From NCBI GenBank assembly GCA_018715645.1, contig DVLE01000001.1, positions 1 through 64,000 of the forward strand: a stretch of 64,000 nt of DNA, read 5' to 3'. Positions 24,888 to 33,545 of this stretch are shown here, piece by piece. Numbering within the stretch: the stretch's first letter is position 1; the number at the start of each line of letters is the position of its first letter. The position numbers were made by a program, and so were the translations under genes. The stretch comes from Candidatus Merdisoma merdipullorum (GTDB lineage: Bacteria; Bacillota; Clostridia; Lachnospirales; Lachnospiraceae). The notes beneath the pieces are model-generated. The model was not told the DNA's origin, did no database searches, and saw only the letters and a list, made by a program, of their open reading frames with translations.

Positions 24888-26057
24888 TCAGCAGTCTATC
24901 TCATGAATCGTTCCAATCTGCGGGCTCAAAAGGTCGCAGCCCTCCTCCGTGATCACAATCGGCTTTTCCCATCTCAGTCCAAAGTCCGGTCCCATAGCAA
25001 AGGTATCGATCTGGAAAGTCATATTCTTTTTCAGCGGATAATCGGAAATCGTCTCCATCCACGGCGCCTCTACCTCAATCAGCCCCAGTCCGTGGCAGGG
25101 ACCATAGAGCAGGTTTTCTCCATAGCCGTTTTCCTGGAAGAACGTGATGAAATCCTTCGCGATTGTCGAGGCCACAACGCCTGCCTTCAACTGTTTCTCC
25201 GTCCACATGTGCGCTTTCAGGCAGAACTCAACCAGTTCTCTTTTCAGCCCTGTCAGCGGTCCCATGGAAACAGGGATTCCGATAGACGGGGAATAACCGT
25301 CTATTTTGGCTGCCAGATTAATCTGTACAATGTCTCCCTTCTCTATCTCCCTGTAGCTGGATCTTGAGATCGCATGCTGCGTGGATTTTCCGGAAAATAC
25401 ATACAGAGGAAGTCCCTCATATTCGGCGCCGTTCTCATAGATACACTGCTGCGCTACTCCTACCATCTGCAGCTCCGTCACACCGGGTCTTAATTTCCGA
25501 ATCACTTCATCCGTCGCAAGCTTTGTGATGCGCGCCGCCTCTCTCAGGCAAGCGATTTCGTTGTCGGATTTAACCGAACGCAGCGTCGTCATAATATCGT
25601 CGCATCTGACAATCTCCGCCTTCGGATATGCTTCCTTCAGCCCTTCGTAAACTACCAGATTCGTATCCAGCCATGCAGCCATACCGATACGGATACAGTC
25701 GCCTGTCACATGCAGCTCCTGAAATACCTCCCGGAAGGTCTGGCATTTCAGTTCCGGGTACGCGGGATTGGCGGATTCTCTGTATTCTCTTAATACTCTT
25801 ACTTTCTCAATCTTTCCAAAGTCGCTTGCAAAAATCTCGCTCTCAGGGCCTACCATAAGCGCGCAGTCTCCATTCGGAGTAATCGCGACGCCTACTCTCT
25901 CAAATACCGGCCAGAAGCCCGAAAAATATCTTGTATTTGCATAGTCAGCTTCCGAACCATTTACCACAAGAATATCCAGTCCTTTTTCTTTCACAAGCTC
26001 TGCGGCCCTTTTGATTCTTTCTTTATATTCATAGTCAGGTATACATACTCTGCTCAT
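24888..26057 (-). CDS. M24 'pita-bread' protein, creatinase-like, metal site lost
   Basis: The 389-residue protein has the N-terminal creatinase/prolidase domain (to ~150) and a C-terminal pita-bread fold. M24 aminopeptidases need two Asp, one His and two Glu for metal. Here the first Asp is Asn247 (DIVQINLAA) and the second is Ser258 (GYSPSIG). The third-ligand His remains in CHGLGLIE, but the EPG-type Glu is Asp in FQIDTFAMG. Creatinase, a metal-free member, has lost the same two Asp. So this is probably a non-metallo hydrolase and not a peptidase. It shares an operon with a creatininase-family gene. The substrate is unknown. Confidence 0.82.
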   Translation of the reverse strand: MSRVCIPDYEYKERIKRAAELVKEKGLDILVVNGSEADYANTRYFSGFWPVFERVGVAITPNGDCALMVGPESEIFASDFGKIEKVRVLREYRESANPAYPELKCQTFREVFQELHVTGDCIRIGMAAWLDTNLVVYEGLKEAYPKAEIVRCDDIMTTLRSVKSDNEIACLREAARITKLATDEVIRKLRPGVTELQMVGVAQQCIYENGAEYEGLPLYVFSGKSTQHAISRSSYREIEKGDIVQINLAAKIDGYSPSIGIPVSMGPLTGLKRELVEFCLKAHMWTEKQLKAGVVASTIAKDFITFFQENGYGENLLYGPCHGLGLIEVEAPWMETISDYPLKKNMTFQIDTFAMGPDFGLRWEKPIVITEEGCDLLSPQIGTIHEIDC

Positions 26058-26090
26058 AGTTCGCTATCTCCTTTTATTTCGCCTTTCTTT

Positions 26091-26462
26091 TCAGTCTGCA
26101 GCATATCCCATAACCGTATAATACGCCAGATTCGTCTGTCTTGAGTCAAGACGGCCATACTGCACAATCACCGGAACCGAGCTTTCCACCTTCAGGGCGT
26201 ACTGGGTTTCCAACGGTTGTACCTTATCTTTCAGGTATTTTTCTTCGTGTGTTTTCATGCAGCACACACGCTCTGCGCCGACACAGATCTCCTCTGTCGT
26301 AACAGGATCTTTGTCTTCGTAATAAAAAGTGATTTTGATGATGGCCTGCTCTTTGTTTGGATTCAGAATCACAATGGATTCATGCCCCTTAAGCGGGCTG
26401 TCTCCAAACGGCGGCCTGTCCCCATCCGGGAAAAACCATATTTTCTTTCCGTATTCTTTCAT
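26091..26462 (-). CDS. ASRT-family protein (sensory rhodopsin transducer superfamily)
   Basis: The 123-residue protein matches the Anabaena sensory rhodopsin transducer family: KIWFFPDGDRPPFGD at the start, HESIVILNPNKEQA, KITFYYEDKDPV, and the typical end PVIVQYGRLDSRQTNLAYYT. No rhodopsin is near. Family members beside sugar genes have been proposed to bind small carbohydrates as tetramers; that is family knowledge, not proof here. It is the first gene behind the second LacI operator, with AGGG before the ATG. Confidence 0.87.
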   Translation of the reverse strand: MKEYGKKIWFFPDGDRPPFGDSPLKGHESIVILNPNKEQAIIKITFYYEDKDPVTTEEICVGAERVCCMKTHEEKYLKDKVQPLETQYALKVESSVPVIVQYGRLDSRQTNLAYYTVMGYAAD

Positions 26463-26480
26463 ATCGTCCCTTCATATTCC

Positions 26481-26510
26481 GCGCAACGAGCAAACGATTG
26501 CTCATTGCGC
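26481..26510 (-). promoter_or_regulatory. LacI-type operator before the catabolic operon
   Basis: The core GAGCAAACGATTGCTC (26488-26503) is flanked by GCGCAA and TTGCGC, giving a 30-bp near-palindrome with the central CG typical of LacI-family sites. It is the exact reverse complement of the core at 31271-31286. A TAATAT at 26514-26519 may be the -10; no good -35 is seen. It lies between the lacI stop and the ASRT start. Confidence 0.8.
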
Positions 26511-26534
26511 AAAATATTATCCTCATTTTTCTTA

Positions 26535-27533
26535 TCAGTTCTTCTTCAGCGTATGACCTTCCAGGAACTTATATGGCAACAGCTTGCGGCAATGCTGTCC
26601 GGGATTCTTCATGTTATTCAAAACCATCTCCACAGCGGCTTCCGCAATCTCTTCCACAGGCTGTACGATTCCTGTTATGTTGATCCCATGCAGCGACATC
26701 GGATCCTCGCCATCAAAACAGACAAGCCCAATATCTTCCGGCACGCGTATTCCATGTTTTCTCAGCGCCGCGTATGCTCCGAATGCTTCTACGTTGTTGT
26801 GCGCATAGATACATTCCGGCAGCTTATGATCCTGAATCAGCCTCTCAACTATCTCAAAACCGCTTTTATAATGACAGTCGCCAAAATAGATTCTGTCCTG
26901 GGTACATCCGATATGATTTTCCCGAAGACAATTCTGAAAACCCACCAGACGCTGATTGCTCGATGTCTCATCCAAATCCCCGGTTATCATGATAATATCC
27001 CTGTAGCCCGCATCAATCACGTACTGCGTAAGCTCCATCGACGCCTGCATATTATTGATACTCACAAACGAATACGGCTTTTCCGTCATGTATGGCTCAT
27101 TGTCTACAAACACACAGTTAATATTCTGCGATTCATTTTCATATATCATGCTTCTTCTCGCAGGCGACACAATAATTCCCGCTACATTTTTCTCTTTTAA
27201 CAGCTGATAATACTCCAGTTCACGTGCAACGCTTTCATCCGTATCGCAGAATATGATATTATAGCCCTGTTCCCATAATTTATGGTCGATACACTTCAAC
27301 ATTCTCACAAAAAATGTATTTGTAACGTCCGGTATAATCACACCAATCGTAGAACTTGTCTGTTTTTTCAGCTCACGTGCATTCACATTCGGCGTATAAT
27401 TCATTCTCTTTGCAGCATCCAAAACAGCCTTTCTTTTTTCAACGCTGATTCTGCCTGTATTATTCAATACCCTGGAAACGCTGGATACGGATAATCCGAC
27501 TTCCTCCGCAATGTCCTTCAATGTTGCTCTCAT
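26535..27533 (-). CDS. LacI-family transcriptional regulator
   Basis: This protein of ~332 residues has an N-terminal helix-turn-helix (LKDIAEEVGLSVSSVSRVLN) with hinge helix, and a periplasmic-binding-protein-like sugar domain (IGVIIPDVTNTFF, CVFVDNEP, EDIGLVCFDGEDP). The track starts at 27563; GGAG lies 6 nt before the ATG at 27533 (MRATLKDI), which also matches family starts. It sits between the importer and the catabolic operon. Identical palindromes before both units make it their likely repressor, with a pathway sugar or sugar phosphate as inducer. Confidence 0.92.
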   Translation of the reverse strand: MRATLKDIAEEVGLSVSSVSRVLNNTGRISVEKRKAVLDAAKRMNYTPNVNARELKKQTSSTIGVIIPDVTNTFFVRMLKCIDHKLWEQGYNIIFCDTDESVARELEYYQLLKEKNVAGIIVSPARRSMIYENESQNINCVFVDNEPYMTEKPYSFVSINNMQASMELTQYVIDAGYRDIIMITGDLDETSSNQRLVGFQNCLRENHIGCTQDRIYFGDCHYKSGFEIVERLIQDHKLPECIYAHNNVEAFGAYAALRKHGIRVPEDIGLVCFDGEDPMSLHGINITGIVQPVEEIAEAAVEMVLNNMKNPGQHCRKLLPYKFLEGHTLKKN

Positions 27534-27579
27534 ACCATACTCCAATTCTGAAACTTTTTTCATAGCCTACTGTTGTTTC

Positions 27580-27608
27580 AGAATAACATCTTTGATAAGA
27601 AATGTCAA
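27580..27608 (-). promoter_or_regulatory. lacI-gene promoter
   Basis: TTGACA (27603-27608) and TATTCT (27580-27585) are 17 bp apart. No LacI palindrome is seen here, so the regulator may be made constitutively. Confidence 0.7.
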
Positions 27609-27621
27609 AACTATACAAATA

Positions 27622-28674
27622 TCAGTCGTACAGCAGAGGAGCGATTTCCGGGTCATCCATATTGGAAGCGTCATACCAGTAGCAGCCGGTATCAATAAAG
27701 GATTCCACTTCTTCTCCATTCAAAAGCTTTACAGCGCTTTCCACTGCCGCACGTCCCATACCGATCGGATCCTGCGTGATTGCTCCAACGATCTCGCCGC
27801 TTCTCACTGCGTCTTTCATCGCTGCTGAGGAATCGAAACCGATCAGCATTACTTCGCCGATCTTGCCGATTTCCTTCAGTCCGTTATATGCTCCTACGCA
27901 GCTTCCTTCATTAGAGGTATAAATCAGATCCAGGTCCGGAACGGCAGTAACCATACTCTTGGCAATCTCGGCAGACTTCACATGATCTCCATCGCCGTAC
28001 TGGATGTCCACGATCTCAATATTCGGATAATCCGACTCAATCTTATCTTTAAAGCCCTGTACACGCTCTACCGCGTCTACTACTGTCTGGGAATGGCCGA
28101 TAATGGCGATCTTTCCCTCGCCGCCCAGGAGCTCTCCCGCATGTTCCGCCGCAAGCGCGCCGGCAGCTATAGAATCCGTGGAGCATTTTACGTCTGATTC
28201 TTCTTCGCCTACGCCCGCGTCAAAGCCAACGATCGGAACGCCCTGCGCCTTCTCTTCCTGAAGAATCGAAGCTACTGACCCCGTGTCAATCGCCGCCATG
28301 CAGATCGCGGCGGGATTATTCTGGATTGCCGTCTTCAGCATGTCTACCTGCTTATCTACCATAGTTTCCTGTTCCGGTCCTTCAAAGGTAATGGTATATC
28401 CCAGTTCTGCGGCAGCTTCCTCTGCGCCCTGCTTTACAGCCTGCCAGTACTGATGGGAAAATCCCAGCGCAATCATAGCGATATACTTATTATCCTCCTC
28501 ATTCGCTGCTGTGGTTTCCGTTTCGGTTCCCGTATCTGCTTCCTCAGTCGTCTCTCCTGTGCTTTCCGCTGCGGCGTCCGCAGAACTCTCCTGGCCTGTC
28601 TGAGAAGAACAGCCGAATAACGTCGTCGCCAGCATTCCTGCCACCATCAATAATGCTACAAGTTTCTTTTTCAT
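27622..28674 (-). CDS. sugar-binding lipoprotein of ribose/galactose-type ABC importer
   Basis: The 350-residue protein has a lipoprotein signal with lipobox LFGC (Cys22), a Ser/Glu/Thr-rich linker to ~60, and a type I periplasmic-binding fold (YIAMIALGFSHQYWQAVKQG, GVPIVGFDAGVG, DLIYTSNEGSCVGAYNGL). It delivers substrate to the RbsC-like permease. Genes for ATPase, permease and this protein run in that order in one unit. Sequence alone does not tell the sugar. Confidence 0.92.
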   Translation of the reverse strand: MKKKLVALLMVAGMLATTLFGCSSQTGQESSADAAAESTGETTEEADTGTETETTAANEEDNKYIAMIALGFSHQYWQAVKQGAEEAAAELGYTITFEGPEQETMVDKQVDMLKTAIQNNPAAICMAAIDTGSVASILQEEKAQGVPIVGFDAGVGEEESDVKCSTDSIAAGALAAEHAGELLGGEGKIAIIGHSQTVVDAVERVQGFKDKIESDYPNIEIVDIQYGDGDHVKSAEIAKSMVTAVPDLDLIYTSNEGSCVGAYNGLKEIGKIGEVMLIGFDSSAAMKDAVRSGEIVGAITQDPIGMGRAAVESAVKLLNGEEVESFIDTGCYWYDASNMDDPEIAPLLYD

Positions 28675-28760
28675 TTACTTACCTCCGTTTTCTTTTTATT
28701 TATAATGACCTTTTCCGGTCACTATCTTCTTGTACCTGTACCGGCTCTTTTGCTTCAGAA

Positions 28761-29738
28761 TTATCTGCTCTCTTTTTTCTTCTTTCTTCTCTGATCAAAG
28801 GCCACCGTCACAATCAAAACAAAGCCGATGATCGCGTACTGCGTCTCCGTCGAAATCTGAAGAATACGAAGGCCATTCTGCAGAGAACTGATGATCAGGG
28901 CTCCTATCAGCGTACCGATAATCGTTCCTTCGCCTCCCATAAGAGAGTTGCCGCCGATAACAGCCGCCGCGATCGCGTCCATTTCATAGCCTGGACCAAG
29001 AGCGGGCTGAGCTGAATTCAGTCTGGATGAAAGTACAAGTCCGGCGATTCCCGCGTATGTACCGCACAGAGTATACACTCCAATCAGCCAGTTATCCGTA
29101 TTGATGCCTGACAATCTTGTTGCCTCAATATTGGAACCGATGGCGAGCGTATATCTTCCGAAAATGGTCTTTGAGAAAATGATATACGATATGACGCACA
29201 TTCCGATCAGAATGATAATCGCATTGTAAAAGCCATTGATCCCCAGAAAATTTCCTGTGGCAATCTTCTGATACCAGGAACAGTCCGTAAAGTATACCGG
29301 CTTGATTCCGGATACGACAAGGGAAAGTCCCTTGGTGATCATCTGCATGGCCAAGGAGGCAATCATTGGAGGCAAGCCCAGCTTGGCGCTCATGAAACCA
29401 TTCAGGAAACCACAGAACGATCCGACCAAAATGCCGAATATAATACACAGACCAATGGGAAGTCCAAGCGAGTTAAAAACCACGCCGCTGAGAACGCAGC
29501 TAAAAGTCATTACTGTTCCCACGGAAATATCGATTCCGCTCGTCATAATCGGCCAGGATACTCCCAGAGCCAGCAGGCCGTTTGTGCTTGTGGCCAGAAG
29601 AATGGTCATAATATTGGTATAACTCAGATACGCCGGATTGATAAAGCCGAACGCAATCCAAAGGACTATAAGCGCCAGCACTATAACCAGCTTTCTCTTA
29701 AACTCCGTCTGTTTTGTTAAAGTACTCAATCTATTCAT
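28761..29738 (-). CDS. ABC sugar permease (RbsC/MglC type)
   Basis: The 325-residue membrane protein has 8-10 hydrophobic segments and family stretches such as SGIDISVGTVMTFSCVLSGV, GLPPMIASLAMQMITKG, and the EAA-like cytoplasmic loop AIGSNIEATRLSGINTD. Two copies form the channel for the lipoprotein-delivered sugar. It lies between the ATPase and binding-protein genes. Confidence 0.93.
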   Translation of the reverse strand: MNRLSTLTKQTEFKRKLVIVLALIVLWIAFGFINPAYLSYTNIMTILLATSTNGLLALGVSWPIMTSGIDISVGTVMTFSCVLSGVVFNSLGLPIGLCIIFGILVGSFCGFLNGFMSAKLGLPPMIASLAMQMITKGLSLVVSGIKPVYFTDCSWYQKIATGNFLGINGFYNAIIILIGMCVISYIIFSKTIFGRYTLAIGSNIEATRLSGINTDNWLIGVYTLCGTYAGIAGLVLSSRLNSAQPALGPGYEMDAIAAAVIGGNSLMGGEGTIIGTLIGALIISSLQNGLRILQISTETQYAIIGFVLIVTVAFDQRRKKKKESR

Positions 29739-29753
29739 ATCTACCTGTCTCCT

Positions 29754-31250
29754 TTACATCTCCCTCTGGGTCGCAAGCCTCATAATAATGTCCTGATCCA
29801 CCTCGTCGCCCGTCACCTCTCCTGTCATCCTGCCCTCGCACATGACCAGGACTCTGTGACAGCATCTCATAACCTCCGGAAGCTCCGAGGAAATCACAAT
29901 AATCGTTTTTCCCTGCTCAGCCAGCATATTCATCAGTTTATAGATCTCACTTTTAGCGCCTACGTCGATTCCTCTGGTCGGCTCGTCGAAAATAATAATT
30001 TCAGCGTCCTTTGTCAGCCATTTGGCAAGAACCACCTTTTGCTGATTCCCGCCCGATAAGTATTTGACCAACTGTTTGATAGACGGCGTCTTAATAGAAA
30101 GTTCCTGAAGCTGATGCTCTGCGTTTTCTGAACATTCTTTAAATTTGATGAAACCGCCTTTCGACATCTTGAGAAGATTCGCCATGGATATATTCGCTTC
30201 CACGTCAAGGCCAAGCGCAAGTCCATATCTTTTTCTGTCCTCTGACAGATAAGCGATTCCGGCTTTTACCGCGTCCGCCGGCGAATTGATTTTCTGTTCC
30301 TTTCCATTAATGATGATCTTTCCTGAACTGTGCGGATCTGCTCCGAAGATAGCTCTCGCTGTTTCCGTTCTTCCCGCTCCGACCAGACCGGCAAAGCCCA
30401 AAATCTCTCCCGCATAAGCCTTAAAGCTGATATTTTTTACCTGCGGTCCCGCATTCAGGTCCTGAACCTCCAGCGTCAGTTTCAGATTCTTTCGTTCCAC
30501 CGGCTTCTGCTTTTCCACGAAGATTTCCCGTCCCACCATCATCCGGATCAGAGCGTCGATCGACACATCCTTTGCATCTACCGTATCAATGTACTCGCTG
30601 TCTCTCATCACTGTGATTCTGTCCGCTATAAGCTTCAGCTCCTCAAGCCTGTGAGAAATATGTATGATAGCCTTTCCCTCCGAACGGAGCATTTTAATCA
30701 CTTCAAATAAATCTTCAATTTCGTTGTCTGTCAAAGAAGCCGTCGGCTCGTCCATAATCAATACCTTGATATTAAAAGACAGGGCTTTGGCGATCTCTAC
30801 CATCTGCTGCTGGGCTACCGTCAGATTTCCGACCTTTTCCCTCGGATCGATTTTTACATGAAGTTTTTCAAATAACTTTTCCGCTTCTTCATTTTGTTTC
30901 TTCTTATTCAGAATAAACCTTCCCTTTTTAAATTCCCTCCCGATAAAAATATTTTCCGCCGCGCTTAAATGATTCATCAGATTCAATTCCTGGTGTATCA
31001 TAATCACTCCCGCATTCTGCGCCTCCTTCACATTGCGGAAGTTTACCTCCCGACCTTCCAGAAATATTTTCCCTGCGTCCTTGGAATACACTCCTGTTAG
31101 GACTTTCATCAACGTCGACTTTCCCGCCCCGTTCTCTCCCACAAGAGCATGTACCTCCCCTGCGTTCAGAGAGAACTTTACGTTTGACAAAGCCTTCACC
31201 CCAGGGAATTCCTTCGTGATCCCCTCCATCCTGATAACTTCTTTAGACAT
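29754..31250 (-). CDS. ABC sugar ATPase, two-domain (RbsA/MglA type)
   Basis: The 498-residue protein has two ATPase domains. The first has Walker A GENGAGKST, signature LTVAQQQMVEIAKAL and Walker B VLIMDEPT. The second has the degenerate GLVGAGRTE usual for this family, and LSGGNQQKVVLAKWL with IIFDEPTRG. It energises the importer and is the first gene after the operator at 31267-31290. Confidence 0.94.
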   Translation of the reverse strand: MSKEVIRMEGITKEFPGVKALSNVKFSLNAGEVHALVGENGAGKSTLMKVLTGVYSKDAGKIFLEGREVNFRNVKEAQNAGVIMIHQELNLMNHLSAAENIFIGREFKKGRFILNKKKQNEEAEKLFEKLHVKIDPREKVGNLTVAQQQMVEIAKALSFNIKVLIMDEPTASLTDNEIEDLFEVIKMLRSEGKAIIHISHRLEELKLIADRITVMRDSEYIDTVDAKDVSIDALIRMMVGREIFVEKQKPVERKNLKLTLEVQDLNAGPQVKNISFKAYAGEILGFAGLVGAGRTETARAIFGADPHSSGKIIINGKEQKINSPADAVKAGIAYLSEDRKRYGLALGLDVEANISMANLLKMSKGGFIKFKECSENAEHQLQELSIKTPSIKQLVKYLSGGNQQKVVLAKWLTKDAEIIIFDEPTRGIDVGAKSEIYKLMNMLAEQGKTIIVISSELPEVMRCCHRVLVMCEGRMTGEVTGDEVDQDIIMRLATQREM

Positions 31251-31266
31251 TCGTTCACCCCTTTTG

Positions 31267-31326
31267 ATTTGAGCAATCGTTTGCTCAAATATTAAAAAAT
31301 AAAATATATTTAAATTTAATTGTCAA
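31267..31326 (-). promoter_or_regulatory. importer promoter with LacI-type operator; gap 31251-31581
   Basis: TTGACA (31321-31326) and a weak TTTATT (31298-31303) are 17 bp apart on the minus strand in an AT-rich tract. Directly downstream is ATTTGAGCAATCG-TTTGCTCAAAT (31267-31290), a 24-bp palindrome with one mismatched pair and a central CG. A half-site-like CATACGTTTGCTCAAT lies at 31475-31490, ~200 bp upstream, and could be an auxiliary operator. The rest of the 330-bp gap holds only the asnB hairpin. Confidence 0.78.
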
Positions 31327-31520
31327 TATATTTCGTCTTTCTTGATAATTAGAATACCACTTTACCCTCCCCCCGGCAAGTCTTTTCTGTAATTTTCTCT
31401 AATTTTATGAAGTTTTGCTATATTATTGTATGATTCTTTTTGTTTTTCCACCTATTTTTTGTGCATTTTAACGGCATACGTTTGCTCAATCTTTTCCTTC
31501 ACCGCATCCTTCAGAAGTCT

Positions 31521-31549
31521 GACACCGCAGGGATTTTCCCTGCGGTGTC
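31521..31549 (-). terminator. hairpin after asnB
   Basis: GACACCGCAGGGA and TCCCTGCGGTGTC make a perfect 13-bp stem with a 3-nt loop, 33 bp after the asnB stop. No T-tract follows on either strand, so its strength as a terminator is uncertain. Confidence 0.6.
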
Positions 31550-31581
31550 TTCACCCCCGCTGCAATATTGCCATGAGCCGC

Positions 31582-33438
31582 TCATAAAAAATACATCTCA
31601 TACCAGATGCAAAAGGCATAAAGACACCACAGTTTTCTGCTGTAATCTCTCCCGCCTCTGCGGTGCTCCTCCAACAGCCGTAAAATCTCCTCCTGCCGAA
31701 AGTACATACGGGCCGCTTCTCCTTCAAAAACCGCCTTTACCCTCCGGTATCCTGCGTCTTCCCGCATCCAGTCCCGCAGCGGAACCGGAAAGCCCAGCTT
31801 TGGCCTTTCGCTGGCCGCAGCGCTCAGACTGCGTGCCGCTACCCGGCGTAATATGTATTTCGTCACCCTTCCCTTCTGCTTGAGGCTGCCAGGCAGGCGC
31901 CTCGCCAGTTCAAAAACCTCTTTGTCAAGATAAGGCACGCGGATTTCCAAAGAATGAGCCATACTCATCCGGTCCGCCTTCTGCAGAATGTCTCCCGGAA
32001 GCCAGCGGCGCAGATCGATCTCCTGCATCCGATCCGCATCTCTCATTCCCTTCGTTCTGTTATAATCGCCCTCCAGAAGGCGGGCCGGAGAAGGTGCTCC
32101 AAAAGGCTGCTTTAACACCTTACGCCTCTCCTCACAGGTAAAAACATTCGCATTTCCGATAAACCGTTCTTCTATACTCTGACTTCCCCGTATCAGAAAA
32201 TTTCTTCCCTTCCTCTCCGGAAATCTCCTTGCAAGCTCCGCCAGACTCCTGCGGAAACCTGACGGAAGAAGCTGCCAGCGACGTAAGGCTTCCGGTTCAC
32301 AATAGATACGGTAACCTCCAAACAGTTCGTCCGCTCCTTCTCCCGACAATACTGCCTTTACCTCCCGCGAAGCCGTTTCGCACAAAAAGTAAAGCGCTAC
32401 TGCCGAAGGGTCTCCCAGAGGCTCATCCATATAATAGAGGACTTCAGGCGCAGCCTGCCAGAACTCCTCCTGACTAATAAGCCTTTTCGTATGCTTCAGT
32501 CCGCAGTTCTCAGCTGTCGCGGCTGCCTGAGGAATCTCGTTATATCCTTCACCCTTTTTCCCATTTCCTTCAAAGCCCACCGTATAAGCTCTGTTTCCAT
32601 GAAAATACCGAGCTGACAGCGCGGAATCCACCCCGCCTGACAAAAAGCAGCCCACCTCTGTGTCCGCCTGTTCATGAAGCTCCACAGATTTTCTCAGAGC
32701 TGTCTCTAAAAGATCCGTCCATTCCTTCTCGCTTTGCTTTCCCTCCTGTTCCGGCTCCAGCGAGGGTTCAAAAATTCTTCGTATCTCCAGAACCGGGCTT
32801 CCAGCCGCAAAGCGAAGCCAGCTCCCAGGCTCCAGCCGATAGATCCCACGGAAAAAGCTTTCTTCCAATACAGAATACTGAAAGGAAAGATACTGCTCCA
32901 AAGCTTCCTCATTCAATCTGGGAATAAAACCCGGATAACGCAGCAGTCCCTTTATCTCCGACGCGAACACAAACGCCTTTCCTGTCTGCATATAATAAAG
33001 CGGCTTGATTCCAAAAAAGTCCCGCGCCGCGAACAATTCTCTTCTCCCGGAGTCCCAGATCACAAAGGCAAACATCCCCCGCAGGCGTCCCGGCAAACTA
33101 CTTCCCCACTCCTCATAGCCGTGCAGCGCCACCTCCGCATCACATTGGCTTGAAAAGCGATGCCCTGCCCTGACAAGCTCGCTGCGCAGTTCCCGATGAT
33201 TGTATATCTCTCCGTTAAAAACAAGGGTTATATCCCCTGATTCATTCTTCATGGGCTGAGCCCCTCCCTCCGGATCCACAAGGCTTAGCCGGCAAAATCC
33301 CAGGGCAGCCGTATTATCCATGCAGATACCCTTTCCATCCGGTCCCCTATGGCGAATCGTTCCCAGCATATCCTCCAGGATTCTTTGCTTTTCCTCCATT
33401 GCTCTTTCTTCTCCGATAAAACCACAAATGCCACACAT
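31582..33438 (-). CDS. asnB: asparagine synthase (glutamine-hydrolysing)
   Basis: This enzyme of ~618 residues makes asparagine from aspartate, glutamine and ATP. Mature Cys2 of MCGICGF is the glutaminase nucleophile, which fixes the start at 33438, not the track's 33498; AAAGGAGG lies 9 nt before this ATG. RHRGPDG, FNGEIYNHREL and the ATP pyrophosphatase loop LSGGVDSAL follow, with SGEGADELFGGY further on. It lies 107 bp after the lipoprotein gene of a two-component locus. It could also amidate a cell-envelope target, as some AsnB paralogues do; the sequence does not decide. Confidence 0.92.
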   Translation of the reverse strand: MCGICGFIGEERAMEEKQRILEDMLGTIRHRGPDGKGICMDNTAALGFCRLSLVDPEGGAQPMKNESGDITLVFNGEIYNHRELRSELVRAGHRFSSQCDAEVALHGYEEWGSSLPGRLRGMFAFVIWDSGRRELFAARDFFGIKPLYYMQTGKAFVFASEIKGLLRYPGFIPRLNEEALEQYLSFQYSVLEESFFRGIYRLEPGSWLRFAAGSPVLEIRRIFEPSLEPEQEGKQSEKEWTDLLETALRKSVELHEQADTEVGCFLSGGVDSALSARYFHGNRAYTVGFEGNGKKGEGYNEIPQAAATAENCGLKHTKRLISQEEFWQAAPEVLYYMDEPLGDPSAVALYFLCETASREVKAVLSGEGADELFGGYRIYCEPEALRRWQLLPSGFRRSLAELARRFPERKGRNFLIRGSQSIEERFIGNANVFTCEERRKVLKQPFGAPSPARLLEGDYNRTKGMRDADRMQEIDLRRWLPGDILQKADRMSMAHSLEIRVPYLDKEVFELARRLPGSLKQKGRVTKYILRRVAARSLSAAASERPKLGFPVPLRDWMREDAGYRRVKAVFEGEAARMYFRQEEILRLLEEHRRGGRDYSRKLWCLYAFCIWYEMYFL

Positions 33439-33545
33439 CGCTGTCTTCCTCCTTTGTCTTGCTCTGACAGCTTCAGTGTAGCATTCGCTTATTTCCATCG
33501 ATTTTCACTGTTGTAACATTTTTGTATCTTCCCGGAACGATTCTG

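Noticed and set aside
20415-26057. Literal creatinine degradation pathway
   Set aside because: No sarcosine-handling or urease genes, altered creatininase His/Glu motif, and sugar kinases plus aldolase in the same operon.
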